A stretch of DNA of 64,000 nt. It comes from Moritella sp. JT01. Lineage in GTDB: Bacteria > Pseudomonadota > Gammaproteobacteria > Enterobacterales > Moritellaceae. A model generated the notes under the pieces. That model did no database searches and was not told the DNA's origin. It was given only the letters and a program-made list of their open reading frames with translations. The first letter of the stretch is position 1. Every line of letters starts with the position of its first letter. Both the position numbers and the translations under genes were made by a program. The DNA is taken from assembly GCF_001574435.1 (NCBI RefSeq), contig NZ_LOCN01000023.1, positions 1 to 64,000 of the forward strand, read 5' to 3'. Below, one piece after another: positions 1 through 9,861 of the stretch.

Positions 1-123
1 AATGTCGGCCTGAAAAATTGATTGTCATATCATAATGCCTCTTCGAATATCGAAACATTATCAACATGTTGGTTTATTTAGTCAACTTTGCGACAGAACC
101 TTTCGAAGTAGCTTGGGTATATA

Positions 124-900
124 TCATTTAGCGACAACAAAAAACGGGTTTAACACTGACTCTTGGTGGTTATACAATAATGGTGAACCATCAAGTTGCA
201 CTACTTTTGCACCTGCAGCACTAGCTACGGCATGTCCAGCGCCAGTGTCCCACCAACAAGTTGGACCTAATCGTGGATAACAATGTGCACTCCCTTCGGC
301 AATCAAACAAAACTTCAATGAACTACCAACCGGAATAATATCTGTTTCTGTAAAACGCGATACATATAACGCCATTTCTGGACTTGCATGAGAACGCGAA
401 CCGACCACTTTAACGACTTCATCGTCAGGAATTGGTAACGCAGCTAACTTAACGGTTTCACCGCCATGTAATAAAAAAGCACCGTCAGTATTCGTATAAT
501 AAAGCTTATCTAATACAGGTGCATAAACAACACCTAATATTGGTTGCTGATTGTGGATCAAGGCAATGTTAACGGTAAACTCACCATTACGTTTAATAAA
601 CTCTTTGGTGCCATCGAGCGGATCAACAAGCCAAAATGTTTGCCATTGCTTTCGTTCATCCCAAGGGATATTTGCGCCTTCTTCCGACAAAATTGGGATA
701 TCAGGAGTAATCGCGCGTAAACTGGCAACAATAATGTCATTGGCTGCAATATCAGCTTCTGTCACTGGTGAGTTATCATCTTTCGTATCAACCTTAAAAT
801 CGCGCTGATAAATCGTTAATATCTCTTGTCCCGCTGCTACAGCGATATCATTAACCTGACTGACTAAATGATCGATTGAACTCTCTATTGAACTATCCAT
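124..900 (-). CDS. cysQ: 3'(2'),5'-bisphosphate nucleotidase CysQ
   Basis: Hydrolyses 3'-phosphoadenosine 5'-phosphate (PAP), the by-product of PAPS reduction, to AMP. The 258-residue protein belongs to the inositol monophosphatase fold: it shows the metal-binding motif DPLDGTKEFI near residue 94, an upstream EEG glutamate pair and a late WWDTGAGHA motif corresponding to the family's WDTAAG. It is the last gene of the minus-strand run cysD-cysN-permease-cysC-cysQ, 72 bp after cysC, which fits a role in sulfate assimilation. No clear terminator is visible between its stop and the window edge. Confidence 0.93.
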   Translation of the reverse strand: MDSSIESSIDHLVSQVNDIAVAAGQEILTIYQRDFKVDTKDDNSPVTEADIAANDIIVASLRAITPDIPILSEEGANIPWDERKQWQTFWLVDPLDGTKEFIKRNGEFTVNIALIHNQQPILGVVYAPVLDKLYYTNTDGAFLLHGGETVKLAALPIPDDEVVKVVGSRSHASPEMALYVSRFTETDIIPVGSSLKFCLIAEGSAHCYPRLGPTCWWDTGAGHAVASAAGAKVVQLDGSPLLYNHQESVLNPFFVVAK

Positions 901-972
901 TTATTCGCTACGACTCCCTTACTGACACACGATTTTTATAAAAATGTTACTTAATATACGCTTACAAAACTG

Positions 973-1608
973 TTACTTAATATGACCTTGCTGTGAAAGA
1001 TAAGTCATGATCTGTTGAACTGAAGTTGAAACCGGATTATTGCCATTATCTAGATACAATTCAGGTTTATTTGGCGCTTCATAAACAGAATCAATACCGG
1101 TAAAATTCTTGATCTCACCTGCTCGCGCTTTTTTATAAAGTCCCTTCGGATCACGCTGCTCACAAACCGTAAGATCCGCATCAACATGTATTTCGATAAA
1201 CTCACTGTCACCCAATAATGAACGAACTAATTCACGCTCTTGACGGTGTGGCGAAATAAAAGCAGTTAATACAATAACACCGGCATCAACCATTAACTTC
1301 GCCACTTCTCCCACTCTGCGAATATTTTCTTTACGGTCATCATCGCTAAACCCCAGATCACCACATAAACCAAAACGCACATTATCGCCGTCTAACAAAT
1401 ACGTATGATAACCCGCTTTGTGTAATTCATTCTCTAATGCGCCCGCCACTGTCGACTTGCCAGAGCCACTTAAGCCCGTAAACCACAACACACAGGGTTG
1501 CTGTTGTTTATTCGCTGCTCTTGCTGCTTTATCTACAGTATGTTTATGCCACACGATATTTTCAGTTGCTGTTGTATCAGCATTACTTTCATTGGTAATT
1601 GTTGTCAT
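973..1608 (-). CDS. cysC: Adenylylsulfate kinase CysC
   Basis: Phosphorylates adenosine 5'-phosphosulfate (APS) to PAPS with ATP, the second activation step of sulfate. The P-loop GLSGSGKST is followed by the family motifs [28 protein letters not shown] and the lid region [19 protein letters not shown] place the start at the ATG at 1608 (MTTITNES). An in-frame ATG at 1638 would add ten residues and overlap the end of the upstream permease gene. From 1608 the spacing to that gene is 7 bp, consistent with one transcript. Confidence 0.95.
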   Translation of the reverse strand: MTTITNESNADTTATENIVWHKHTVDKAARAANKQQQPCVLWFTGLSGSGKSTVAGALENELHKAGYHTYLLDGDNVRFGLCGDLGFSDDDRKENIRRVGEVAKLMVDAGVIVLTAFISPHRQERELVRSLLGDSEFIEIHVDADLTVCEQRDPKGLYKKARAGEIKNFTGIDSVYEAPNKPELYLDNGNNPVSTSVQQIMTYLSQQGHIK

Positions 1609-1615
1609 TACATGC

Positions 1616-3346
1616 TCACAGATAAAATGGGAATACATATGGGATCATTACTAATACCACAGAGGAATAAGCAATCGATGTCGGGATACCGAGTTTAAGG
1701 TAGTCTGATAGCGCGTAATTTCCTGCACTATAAACCATCAGGTTGGTTTGATAACCGTAAGGCGAAATAAAGCTGGCACTGGCGCCAAAGATAACCGCCA
1801 TAATGAAAGGTAACTCACTCACCCCATAACTTTGTGCCAAGCTAAATGCAATTGGGAATGCCAATGCGGCAGCGGCATTATTAGTAATTAACTCACTTAA
1901 TAATAATGTCGCAAAATAAGTCGCAATAAACGCGGCTAATACCCCCCTGCCATTAAAAGCCTGTATTAAATAGTCCGCTAATAAATCTGAAACACCACTG
2001 GTTTGTAGCATGTTCGATAACGCTAATGCACTGCCAACGACGATCCAAAGATCAACGGGTAAACGTCTGCGAATTTCTTGCAAAGATAAAGTACCACTCA
2101 TGCAAAGCAGTAATACGAATATAACTAAGCCTTTTAATAACGGTAATGTGCCCGTGAGTGCTAAAGCAATTGTGCCAACAAATCCAGCTAATACACCAAT
2201 ACTACGCTTATCACTTAAACGTGTGGCAACATCTAAACCACTGACCACGACAAAATCACGACTCAGATCTTTACTGTTTTTAAACTCTGCACCCGGTGCT
2301 AATAATAAGGTATCACCAGCACGTAATCGCACATTACCTAAGCCTCCGCGTAAAGGACTATGCCCACGGCGGATAGCCACAACCACAGAATCAAAATGTT
2401 CTCTAAATTTACTTTCTTTTAGAGTTAAGCCGTTTAATTTTGAGGAATGACTGACGATCACTTCAACAAGATGTTGACCATTCAGCTCACCTTGACCAAA
2501 TAATTTCAGCCCTTTAATATCTTGCAGCACACCGACAGAATCAACGTCACCACAAAACAAAAGTTGATCATTGGCTTGCAATACTTCGTCTGGGCAGACA
2601 GGACAAATCACGTCGCCATTTCGCTGTATTTCGGCAAGATATAACTGTTTTAACGCACGTAAATTGTTTTCAGCAATGGTTTTTCCAACCAGGTCTGAAT
2701 TAGGTTTTACATGTGCTTCTAAAAAATAGACTAATTCTTCACTCTCATCTTGGGTATGATCGGGTAACCGATGGCTCATGGTAATAAGTACAATCATGCC
2801 AGCAGCAAAACCAGCTAAACCGATAATAGAAAATTCAAAAAATCCCAATGAGGGAAGCCCTGCATCAACCACAAAACTATTCACAATCAGATTGGTCGAT
2901 GTACCAATTAGCGTCAGTGTGCCACCAAAGATCGCAGCATAGGAAAGTGGAATAAGTAATTTAGTGGGCGCATGGGTATTGTTACGTTTCACGGCACCAA
3001 TTAACGACGCAACAACAGCGGTATTATTGGTAAAAGAAGAGAGTAAAGCGGTAGAAATACCGAGTTTAGCAACCACAACCGTAAAACGGCCTGTGGATAA
3101 CTGCCGTCCTATCCAGCTAATTAGACGCGTTTTTTCAATCGTAATCGAAATAAGCAATAATAAAATTAATGTGATAAGAGAAGGATTGGTAAATCCAGCC
3201 ATGACTTGTGGCATTTCAATAAAACCAGACAAGTAAGCTAAAATAACCATCCCACCAAATAAACTCGATGGTCGAAACTTACCTGAGATAAGCAAACCAA
3301 TGAAGATCACTAGTGAGACTAAAATGCTTCCCTGTATCACATTCAT
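1616..3346 (-). CDS. SLC13-family permease with paired RCK_C domains, probable sulfate transporter
   Basis: Integral inner-membrane protein of 576 residues. N-terminal hydrophobic helices contain the [14 protein letters not shown] and [14 protein letters not shown] motifs typical of SLC13/ArsB-like permeases. A soluble middle part (about residues 205-370) reads as two TrkA-C/RCK_C-like domains, and a second helix block includes [17 protein letters not shown]. Its position between cysN and cysC (9 bp after cysN) makes sulfate the likely substrate. That is inference from context, since the family also moves dicarboxylates and other anions. Confidence 0.85.
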   Translation of the reverse strand: MNVIQGSILVSLVIFIGLLISGKFRPSSLFGGMVILAYLSGFIEMPQVMAGFTNPSLITLILLLLISITIEKTRLISWIGRQLSTGRFTVVVAKLGISTALLSSFTNNTAVVASLIGAVKRNNTHAPTKLLIPLSYAAIFGGTLTLIGTSTNLIVNSFVVDAGLPSLGFFEFSIIGLAGFAAGMIVLITMSHRLPDHTQDESEELVYFLEAHVKPNSDLVGKTIAENNLRALKQLYLAEIQRNGDVICPVCPDEVLQANDQLLFCGDVDSVGVLQDIKGLKLFGQGELNGQHLVEVIVSHSSKLNGLTLKESKFREHFDSVVVAIRRGHSPLRGGLGNVRLRAGDTLLLAPGAEFKNSKDLSRDFVVVSGLDVATRLSDKRSIGVLAGFVGTIALALTGTLPLLKGLVIFVLLLCMSGTLSLQEIRRRLPVDLWIVVGSALALSNMLQTSGVSDLLADYLIQAFNGRGVLAAFIATYFATLLLSELITNNAAAALAFPIAFSLAQSYGVSELPFIMAVIFGASASFISPYGYQTNLMVYSAGNYALSDYLKLGIPTSIAYSSVVLVMIPYVFPFYL

Positions 3347-3355
3347 AACAACATC

Positions 3356-4777
3356 CTACAGCTTGCTAATATCGATAGCTTGCCATTGTGGGAAGTGCTT
3401 ACGCACTAATGCATTCAACTCAACTTCAAAGTCACTAAACTCATGCGAGTTAGTACTCACTGTTGCATCAAGTATTTGCTCAATCATACCGGCACCAACA
3501 GTCACATTGGTTAAACGGTCAATAACAATAAAGCTGCCAGTGTCAGAAACATCGTTGTAGTTATCTGCAGGTACCAATTCAGTCAGCGTTAACTCACATA
3601 AACCGATTTCATTCAGTGTTAATGTGCTTGCCGCAGATTCAGCCATGGTATTCACATCGATCTTATGACGGATCAAATTGAACTGACCAGTCGTTTTTTT
3701 ACTTGCCAGTTTAATGTCATATTGACGACCGGTTTGTAATGCCTGATCTGACATCCATACAACATTCGCCAATAATGAATCTGATAATTTGGGTTGATCA
3801 GCTACAGCAACAAGAATATCACCACGGCTCACATCAATTTCGTCAGTAAGCGTTAAGGTAATAGCTTGATCTTGATGTGCAGAGACTAACTCACCATCAA
3901 AAGTAACTATCGATTTGACTGTACTTGACTTACCTGATGGCAACGCAACCACTTCATCACCGACACTAATTTGACCTGCTGCGATAGTACCAGCGAAACC
4001 ACGGAAATCGAGATTAGGACGATTCACATATTGCACAGGTAAACGGAATGGTTTATCAAGTGCTTCATCGGATGTATCAACCGCTTCTAAACATTCTAAT
4101 AATGTACGGCCTTTAAACCAAGGTGTGTGCGTAGAACGATCAACAACGTTATCACCAAGTAAAGCTGACAATGGCGTGAATTCAATGGTAATGTCGTTAA
4201 GCTTTTCAGTAAAACCTAAGTATTCCTCTTTGATCTCTTCAAAACGCTGCTCAGAGAAATCAACAAGATCCATTTTATTAACGGCCACAACAAAATGTTT
4301 AATACCCAGTAATGACGCAATATACGAGTGACGTTTAGTTTGCGTTAATACCCCTTTACGCGCATCAATTAAGATCACCGCAAGATCACACGTTGAAGCA
4401 CCTGTTGCCATATTACGCGTGTATTCTTCATGCCCCGGTGTATCAGCAATAATAAATTTACGTGTTGATGTCGAGAAATAGCGGTATGCTACATCAATGG
4501 TAATACCCTGCTCACGTTCAGCAGCAAGACCATCAACCAATAAGGCTAAATCAATCGCTTCACCTGTTGTACCAGACTTTTGGCTATCAACATGCAACGC
4601 AGCTAATTGATCTTCATAGATCTGGTGCGAGTCATGTAATAAACGACCAATAAGGCTACTCTTCCCATCATCAACACTACCGCAGGTTAAAAAGCGCAAT
4701 AGGCTTTTATGCTGCTGTTGATGTAAGTAGGTTTCAATATCTGTTTGTGCTAATTCATTTGCTATTTGAGTGTTCAT
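3356..4777 (-). CDS. cysN: Sulfate adenylyltransferase subunit 1 (GTPase) CysN
   Basis: GTPase subunit of ATP sulfurylase, coupling GTP hydrolysis to formation of APS. The 473-residue protein has an EF-Tu-like G domain: G1 [15 protein letters not shown] near residue 33, G3 [12 protein letters not shown] and G4 NKMDLV, followed by two beta-barrel domains. There is no C-terminal APS kinase domain; that activity is supplied by the separate cysC. It starts 15 bp after cysD. Confidence 0.97.
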   Translation of the reverse strand: MNTQIANELAQTDIETYLHQQQHKSLLRFLTCGSVDDGKSSLIGRLLHDSHQIYEDQLAALHVDSQKSGTTGEAIDLALLVDGLAAEREQGITIDVAYRYFSTSTRKFIIADTPGHEEYTRNMATGASTCDLAVILIDARKGVLTQTKRHSYIASLLGIKHFVVAVNKMDLVDFSEQRFEEIKEEYLGFTEKLNDITIEFTPLSALLGDNVVDRSTHTPWFKGRTLLECLEAVDTSDEALDKPFRLPVQYVNRPNLDFRGFAGTIAAGQISVGDEVVALPSGKSSTVKSIVTFDGELVSAHQDQAITLTLTDEIDVSRGDILVAVADQPKLSDSLLANVVWMSDQALQTGRQYDIKLASKKTTGQFNLIRHKIDVNTMAESAASTLTLNEIGLCELTLTELVPADNYNDVSDTGSFIVIDRLTNVTVGAGMIEQILDATVSTNSHEFSDFEVELNALVRKHFPQWQAIDISKL

Positions 4778-4792
4778 CTGCCCTGCTCCTAC

Positions 4793-5701
4793 CTAGAAAT
4801 AACCTTGACGTTTCTTCTGTTCCATTGAAGAAGAAGAATCATGATCAATCATACGTCCTTGTCGTTCACTGCTCGTCGCCAGTAACATCTCTTCAATAAT
4901 TTCAGGCAATGTTGTCGCTTCAGACTCTACTGCGCCCGTTAATGGGTAACAGCCGAGGGTTCTAAAACGAACCATTTTTTCTTCTATCTTCTCGCCTTCT
5001 TTTAACTTCATGCGATCATCATCAACCATGATCAGCGCACCATCACGTTCTACAACAGGACGTTTGGCAGCAAGGTAAAGTGGCACAATTTCAATTTGTT
5101 CTTGGTAGATATATTGCCAAATATCCAGTTCAGTCCAGTTGGATAATGGGAACACACGAATGCTTTCACCTTTATTCACTTGGCCATTGTAAGTACGCCA
5201 TAATTCAGGTCGTTGGTTTTTTGGATCCCAACGGTGATGCTTATCACGGAATGAATAGACACGCTCTTTGGCACGCGATTTTTCTTCATCACGTCGTGCG
5301 CCACCAAAAGCCGCATCAAAACCGTATTTATCCAGCGCCTGTTTAAGCCCTTGGGTTTTCATAATATCGGTATGCTTAGAGCTGCCGTGATCAAATGGAC
5401 TACAGCCCATTGCGATCCCTTCTGGGTTTTGGTGTACTAACAGATCAAAACCGTATTTAGCAACCGTCTTGTCACGAAACTCAATCATTTCGCGAAACTT
5501 CCAGTTAGTATCAACATGCAATAATGGAAATGGGATCTTACCTGGGTAAAAAGCCTTACGAGCCAGGTGTAGCATCACTGACGAGTCTTTACCGATTGAA
5601 TACATCATTACCGGATTATCAAACTCTGCCGCAACTTCCCTGATTATGTGGATACTTTCAGCTTCCAGCTGTTTAAGGTGGGTCAACCTCTGTTGATTCA
5701 T
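4793..5701 (-). CDS. cysD: Sulfate adenylyltransferase subunit 2 CysD
   Basis: Catalytic subunit of ATP sulfurylase, condensing ATP and sulfate to APS together with CysN. At 302 residues it has normal family length, with the PP-loop motif [18 protein letters not shown] near residue 34 and the family features HVDTNWKF and [15 protein letters not shown]. It is the first gene of the minus-strand sulfate activation operon. The 176 bp upstream carry an element shared with the cysJ promoter region (see 5767-5819). Confidence 0.97.
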   Translation of the reverse strand: MNQQRLTHLKQLEAESIHIIREVAAEFDNPVMMYSIGKDSSVMLHLARKAFYPGKIPFPLLHVDTNWKFREMIEFRDKTVAKYGFDLLVHQNPEGIAMGCSPFDHGSSKHTDIMKTQGLKQALDKYGFDAAFGGARRDEEKSRAKERVYSFRDKHHRWDPKNQRPELWRTYNGQVNKGESIRVFPLSNWTELDIWQYIYQEQIEIVPLYLAAKRPVVERDGALIMVDDDRMKLKEGEKIEEKMVRFRTLGCYPLTGAVESEATTLPEIIEEMLLATSSERQGRMIDHDSSSSMEQKKRQGYF

Positions 5702-5766
5702 CTTCTACTCCATCAGACCAAATTGGATAATTTCATATCGTTTGAATCAATATAGCGCCTTTACTT

Positions 5767-5819
5767 ATAACCGACAAAGAACATAAGCTGATTTTTTATA
5801 ACTTTTAGGAATATAGAAA
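5767..5819 (-). promoter_or_regulatory. Candidate CysB-type element upstream of cysD
   Basis: This stretch is almost the same as 54631-54683 upstream of cysJ. On the plus strand both begin ATAACC, continue (after one extra G here) with ACAAAGAA, share TGATTTTTTAT after a divergent 7-bp middle, and end in ATATAG(G)AAA. In the first 32-33 bp about 27 positions agree. It lies 66-118 bp before the cysD start, in the same orientation as at cysJ. CysB is the known activator of these operons in enterics; assigning this element to CysB is inference. A second ATATAGAAAG copy occurs at 5835-5844. Confidence 0.6.
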
Positions 5820-5877
5820 GCTAACAGATAGATTATATAGAAAGTTATATAAAATTATTGTTGAAGGTAATGCGAGG

Positions 5878-6930
5878 CTAAAACAGCAGGTTATATTGCT
5901 CACTATCATTATCACCAGCAAGACCAACATATAAACCAATTAAACGAATGCTACGTTGTTCTTGCTTTGTCAATGCTTGTGCAAATAAGTCAGTAAAGAG
6001 ATGTTCATCAAGCGTGGTAATACTTTGTTCTGCACTAGTAAGCGTAAAATCATTAAACTTAAGCTTAGCGCCTTGTTTAGTGATCCGCATATCAGGAGAA
6101 GCTTTTTCTAGGCGTTGCAACAAGGTTTGATATAGCTGAGGAAATAACGCCATACACTGTTCTAGCGTGACAATATCTTCTGGTAGAGTAATCTCAACCC
6201 CCACCGATTTACGATGTCGTTCATTGCAAACAGGGCGATTATCAATCCCCTGACAGCGTTCTAATAAGCTATGGCCTAACTTGCCAAAGCTATCAATAAT
6301 ATCTTCAGGTGGGAATTTAAGCACATCAGCACACGTATACAAGCCGACACGATTGAGCTTTTTCCAAGTGACTTTACCCACTCCTGGGATCTTATTTAGA
6401 GGTAAGTCTGCTACAAAGGATTTAACTTGCGATGGCGTGATAACAAACAGTCCATTCGGTTTATTTATATCTGATGCCACTTTCGCCAGGAACTTCACTG
6501 GTGCGACACCCGCAGACGCAGTGAGTGCCAACTCACTTTCGATAGTTTGACGAATATCTTCGGCAATTAACGTGGCACTACCAGAAAATAATTTACAATC
6601 AGAGACATCTAAATAAGCTTCATCTAACGATAAGGGTTCGATCAAATCGGTATAGCGAGAAAATATTTCATGGATCTGCGCTGAGACTTCTTTGTATACC
6701 TGCATGCGTGAGGGCACTAACGTTAAATCTGGACAGAGCTGCATTGCTTTATAAGAAGACATGGCAGAGCGCACCCCATATTGGCGGGCGATATAGTTGC
6801 ACGTCGCGATCACCCCACGGCGATCACTCATCCCACCAATGGCAATAGGGATATCTTTATAGGCTGGATTATCACGTATTTCTACATTGGCGAAATACGC
6901 GTCCATATCGATATGAATTATTTTTTTCAT
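5878..6930 (-). CDS. dinB: DNA polymerase IV DinB
   Basis: Y-family translesion polymerase of 350 residues. The N-terminal [14 protein letters not shown] carries the first catalytic aspartates and [10 protein letters not shown] near residue 102 the second acidic pair. The thumb helix-hairpin-helix [16 protein letters not shown] and a complete little-finger domain follow. The C-terminus ends in LLF rather than the usual strong QLxLPF-type clamp motif, so binding to the beta clamp may be weak or use another site. It stands alone, 176 bp from cysD, and I see no obvious LexA box. Confidence 0.95.
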   Translation of the reverse strand: MKKIIHIDMDAYFANVEIRDNPAYKDIPIAIGGMSDRRGVIATCNYIARQYGVRSAMSSYKAMQLCPDLTLVPSRMQVYKEVSAQIHEIFSRYTDLIEPLSLDEAYLDVSDCKLFSGSATLIAEDIRQTIESELALTASAGVAPVKFLAKVASDINKPNGLFVITPSQVKSFVADLPLNKIPGVGKVTWKKLNRVGLYTCADVLKFPPEDIIDSFGKLGHSLLERCQGIDNRPVCNERHRKSVGVEITLPEDIVTLEQCMALFPQLYQTLLQRLEKASPDMRITKQGAKLKFNDFTLTSAEQSITTLDEHLFTDLFAQALTKQEQRSIRLIGLYVGLAGDNDSEQYNLLF

Positions 6931-7084
6931 GACTTAACTAGTTATAACCAAGTAAATATGACTGTATAAAAGACCAGTTAATTATAAATAAAATTAGTGG
7001 ATAGAACAAATTATTAAATCAGAAATTGAAGATGATGAAGTTTATATATTGAACTTGAATTTTATTTAAGAGCATATATTTATC

Positions 7085-7114
7085 CTTAATTTGTACATCC
7101 ATGTACAAATTAAG
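7085..7114. terminator. Perfect 13-bp hairpin downstream of the orphan gene
   Basis: Arms 7085-7097 and 7102-7114 are perfect inverse complements around a 4-base loop. It begins 14 bp past the stop of the minus-strand gene at 7128. No run of T follows on either strand, so it is a stable RNA hairpin or a protein-binding palindrome (core TTTGTACA/TGTACAAA) rather than a textbook intrinsic terminator. Confidence 0.5.
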
Positions 7115-7127
7115 ACAACGAATAAAA

Positions 7128-8219
7128 TTAAATCAAATTTAATTTATCTACAATTGTCAGCCAACCGCCCGGTTCACGCATCAGTTTGTCCGCTCGTAGA
7201 TGTTCACCGCCAAGTTTTAACTTGTGACCCGAAAAGTTAATTAATACTCTCTCTTTTTCTATTTTCCCAATTTGCGAAAATAACTCACGTACCATATCTA
7301 ATGCAGGCGTCTCCCGAGCACATGCTCCCGATGAACCGGCCTTCATTTCATAAAACGCACGATGATGCAATTTTTTAGCCGCCTCTTCAATATCAAAAGC
7401 CATTTTCGATAATCGATGAGCCATTGTTTGCCCGTGTACAAAACTAATAGCAGCTGTAGCACCACCACCGACATTACCAGGAATAAGATCTGAAGCCAAC
7501 GCAGCCGACTGCGATTCTACTTTAAGTTTTTTAGCATCAATAATAACCTTGCAAAGATTATATTCTTCTGTCAATTTTTTGCCTTTATAGTGACTAAGTA
7601 ATTTCTTAAGCCTCACAAGATGCGCAACAGTCTTAGCATCAGAACGTCCATGGCGAGCGACACCTAACGCATTCACGTGAGTAACACTACTGAGCATACT
7701 GCCACCAAACGAAACCGAATCACCAATGATTTTCTTCACCATTCTCTTCTTAAAATATGCGGTAGTCTTAGTATTCGTATATAAGGCAGCATCAGCTGGA
7801 GAAAGTAGTGGGTTAGCTGTAAGTTGTGCCCCATTACTGAAGTTTGTTTTCCATTCATAAATATTAGTAACAGTGTCATGTACTAGCATTAATGGGCCTA
7901 GAATAGTAGAAGCTGAAGCTTCCAACGGCCCGACACCTGTATACGCGCTATCTCCATCCCGAATATGTTTAGCAAGGTCATTAAAACCATCAGCAGAATC
8001 CCCTATCCAACCTGCTATATCACCACGCCGGTCAATAGCTAAGGGCCCTAATGACTTTACACGGGCTAAAGCTTTTTGAGCCTTTGTGCTGGAAGGTGGA
8101 TTCTGATTAGCACTTAATGCAGCATTACTCGTAGCGCTTGTCGCAGTGGTACCTACGCTGGCAATCCCTGCATTGGCCAGTACTGCATTTCTATTTCTTG
8201 CATTTTTTCTACCAAGCAT
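7128..8219 (-). CDS. Uncharacterised 363-residue protein
   Basis: I do not recognise a family. The N-terminal ~50 residues are low-complexity (Ala/Ser/Thr/Asn) without a classical signal peptide. The middle alternates basic helical stretches (KKRMVKKI, RLKKLLSHYKGKKL) with Gly/Ala/Ser-rich weakly hydrophobic segments around residues 98-118, 168-188 and 238-262. The C-terminus is charged. The gene stands alone between dinB and ompW, with 197 bp and 432 bp of noncoding DNA on its two sides. The open frame is long and compositionally protein-like, so a real gene is likely. The pattern recalls secreted or membrane-inserting proteins, but that is speculation. Confidence 0.7.
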   Translation of the reverse strand: MLGRKNARNRNAVLANAGIASVGTTATSATSNAALSANQNPPSSTKAQKALARVKSLGPLAIDRRGDIAGWIGDSADGFNDLAKHIRDGDSAYTGVGPLEASASTILGPLMLVHDTVTNIYEWKTNFSNGAQLTANPLLSPADAALYTNTKTTAYFKKRMVKKIIGDSVSFGGSMLSSVTHVNALGVARHGRSDAKTVAHLVRLKKLLSHYKGKKLTEEYNLCKVIIDAKKLKVESQSAALASDLIPGNVGGGATAAISFVHGQTMAHRLSKMAFDIEEAAKKLHHRAFYEMKAGSSGACARETPALDMVRELFSQIGKIEKERVLINFSGHKLKLGGEHLRADKLMREPGGWLTIVDKLNLI

Positions 8220-8651
8220 AACTTTATTCTCTAATATATCGAATTAATGAAAACCTAAATATCTTCTCTGGATTTATTGACGTTTCAGACTCGAAACTGC
8301 TTTTATTATTTGTCTTAATCAAACACAAAATCGTCTTCCATATTAATTTTACATCTCATCCATCACCGAAAACGCAAGTAATCGCATAACTCGAGATAGA
8401 AAATTTAGAGATAAGAGTGCTAATAGCATACGTTGTCGATTACAGCTACAGTGTAAGGGATTGTAATCTACGGCTTAAATGACACAGCCGAAACATGAAT
8501 AATCAAAAACAGAACTGTATAAAACTAATTAAGACAGGAGGAAATAATTGAACAAGGAAGGTGTAAAGATAGAACATTATATTGAGCCAAAAACAAAACA
8601 AGGTGCAGATGCACCTTGTTATATTTAGCTAATAGAAACTGTAAAAGCTAA
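8220..8651. other. 432-bp intergenic region between the orphan gene and ompW
   Basis: It holds the ompW terminator (8597-8620) at one end and must hold the promoter of the 363-residue gene near 8220-8300, but no convincing -10/-35 pair stands out. A plus-strand micro-frame with a good AGGAGG site starts at TTG 8548 (26 codons) and runs through the terminator; I do not count it as a gene. Confidence 0.5.
8597..8620 (-). terminator. Intrinsic terminator of ompW
   Basis: A 10-bp stem (8597-8606 with 8611-8620) and 4-base loop lie about 30 bp past the ompW stop. In the direction of ompW transcription the stem is followed by TTTTGTTTTT, a standard rho-independent terminator. Confidence 0.85.
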
Positions 8652-9299
8652 TTAAAATACATAACCAATACTTACCATGTATACCAATGGATCGATGTCT
8701 GTTTTAATTTTAACATCATCAGTACCTACCTTAAATGTCACATCAGTGCTGATATCCGCATACATTACCGATGCATTCACCAACCACTTATCATTGATCA
8801 TATAGTCAATACCAAACTGTGCAGCTAAACCAACCGAATTACTCATATCTAAATTGCTCAAGCCAGCGTCAGTACCTGCATCATTAAACTTAGTATCATA
8901 AAAAACAGTAAAGTTAACACCAGCGCCCACATAAGGACGGAACTTAGAACTTGCATTACCAAAATAATACTGTGCTAATAGCGTTGGTGGTAGCTGATGA
9001 ACTTCAGCAATAACACCGATTCCCTCTAATGCAACCTCATGGGTGAACGGGCTAGCAGCGACCAATTCAATACCAATATTATCTGTTGCCATATACGTAA
9101 AGTTAAGACCAAGTTGAGTATTATCATTTACCTCAAATTCACCTAAACCCAATACATTATCACTTGACTCATTTGGTGCTACAACGATGGCGCCCGCACG
9201 AACAATCATATCCCCTTGTTGATGAGCAAAAGCAGGGGCTGCAAGCGTTGCTGATAATAAAGATGCGGTGATTAATCCTGATAATATTTTATTGTTCAT
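8652..9299 (-). CDS. ompW: OmpW-family outer membrane protein
   Basis: Small eight-stranded outer-membrane beta-barrel of 215 residues. A signal peptide ends at about APAFAHQQGD. The family pattern VRAGAIVVAPNESS follows, then LGLNFTYMATDNIGIELVAA, a Pro-rich loop at PPTLLAQYYFG and a C-terminal aromatic residue (YVF) as expected for barrel assembly. GGAGC precedes the start. It is monocistronic, with its own terminator and a perfect FNR site upstream, matching the known oxygen control of ompW in enterics. OmpW proteins are linked to passage of small hydrophobic compounds and to stress responses; the substrate here is unknown. Confidence 0.93.
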   Translation of the reverse strand: MNNKILSGLITASLLSATLAAPAFAHQQGDMIVRAGAIVVAPNESSDNVLGLGEFEVNDNTQLGLNFTYMATDNIGIELVAASPFTHEVALEGIGVIAEVHQLPPTLLAQYYFGNASSKFRPYVGAGVNFTVFYDTKFNDAGTDAGLSNLDMSNSVGLAAQFGIDYMINDKWLVNASVMYADISTDVTFKVGTDDVKIKTDIDPLVYMVSIGYVF

Positions 9300-9395
9300 G
9301 TAGGCTCCATCAATTCGAGTATGTTTTTAATTTCAAATACAGCTTCATTACACTTGATGTTATTTTTCATAATTTCGTAATAAAACATTAACTTA

Positions 9396-9441
9396 GGTAT
9401 ACTTTACCACATTAAAAAAACACATATTTGATCCATATCAA
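9396..9441 (-). promoter_or_regulatory. FNR box and probable class II promoter of ompW
   Basis: Positions 9428-9441 read TTGAT-N4-ATCAA on both strands, a perfect match to the FNR consensus. Toward ompW, a TAAAGT hexamer at 9406-9401 (4 of 6 to TATAAT) would place transcription start near 9394, putting the FNR dyad at about -41, the class II activation position. The leader would be about 95 nt. The match is seen directly; activation by FNR is inferred. Confidence 0.65.
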
Positions 9442-9582
9442 CCGCAAGCAGAATACTCACTAATGAGTACTACCAATATGTGAATAATATTGAATTAGAT
9501 AATCAGCGTCTTTAGGAAGGTATTAAACAAGAAAAGTAATATCGATGGTTTAGAGAATTGAATGAAATGATTGGAAGAAAAA

Positions 9583-9611
9583 GCTATAAAGTGCGTATTG
9601 CACTTTATAGC
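9583..9611 (-). terminator. Intrinsic terminator of the nqr operon
   Basis: A perfect 12-bp stem (9583-9594 with 9600-9611) with a 5-base loop lies about 18 bp past the nqrM stop and is followed on the minus strand by TTTTTCTT. It closes the nqrA-F/apbE/nqrM transcript. Confidence 0.9.
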
Positions 9612-9628
9612 CAGATGCTTAGCATAAA

Positions 9629-9853
9629 CTAGATGATACGATGCTCGTTTAACATCTTTTGTTTAGCTTCTTCTTTTGCCATTTTAACTTTACGTTTATC
9701 GCAAGGATCGGGACAATCACACGCCTTTTCCATGCCTAAGTTACTAATACCACCACAGCTACCTGTGATCGATTTCTTTTGCACGATATAGCCAATCGAC
9801 ATACCAGCAATAACTAGCGCAAAAATAACAAATGTTGCAGCAAAATAAGCCAT
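9629..9853 (-). CDS. nqrM: Na+-NQR maturation protein NqrM
   Basis: A 74-residue membrane-anchored protein (DUF539 family) needed for Na+-NQR assembly, probably for iron delivery to the NqrD/NqrE site. One N-terminal transmembrane helix (residues 3-24) precedes a cysteine-rich part with SCGG and CDCPDPCDKRK, the conserved cysteines of the family. It is preceded by an AGG ribosome-binding site and follows apbE by 8 bp at the end of the nqr operon. Confidence 0.92.
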   Translation of the reverse strand: MAYFAATFVIFALVIAGMSIGYIVQKKSITGSCGGISNLGMEKACDCPDPCDKRKVKMAKEEAKQKMLNEHRII

Positions 9854-9861
9854 ATTAGCCT

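Noticed and set aside
1-123. Possible end of another gene at the window start
   Set aside because: No frame with a recognisable protein pattern; a plus-strand frame starting at 35 is a shadow of cysQ.
2010-2450. A 146-codon open frame antisense to the SLC13 permease gene
   Set aside because: Fully covered by the permease gene; no start signal and no protein-like pattern.
8548-8628. A 26-codon TTG-started micro-frame with an AGGAGG site on the plus strand before ompW's terminator
   Set aside because: The ribosome-binding site is good, but the frame runs through the ompW terminator stem and has no supporting promoter; chance cannot be excluded without conservation data.
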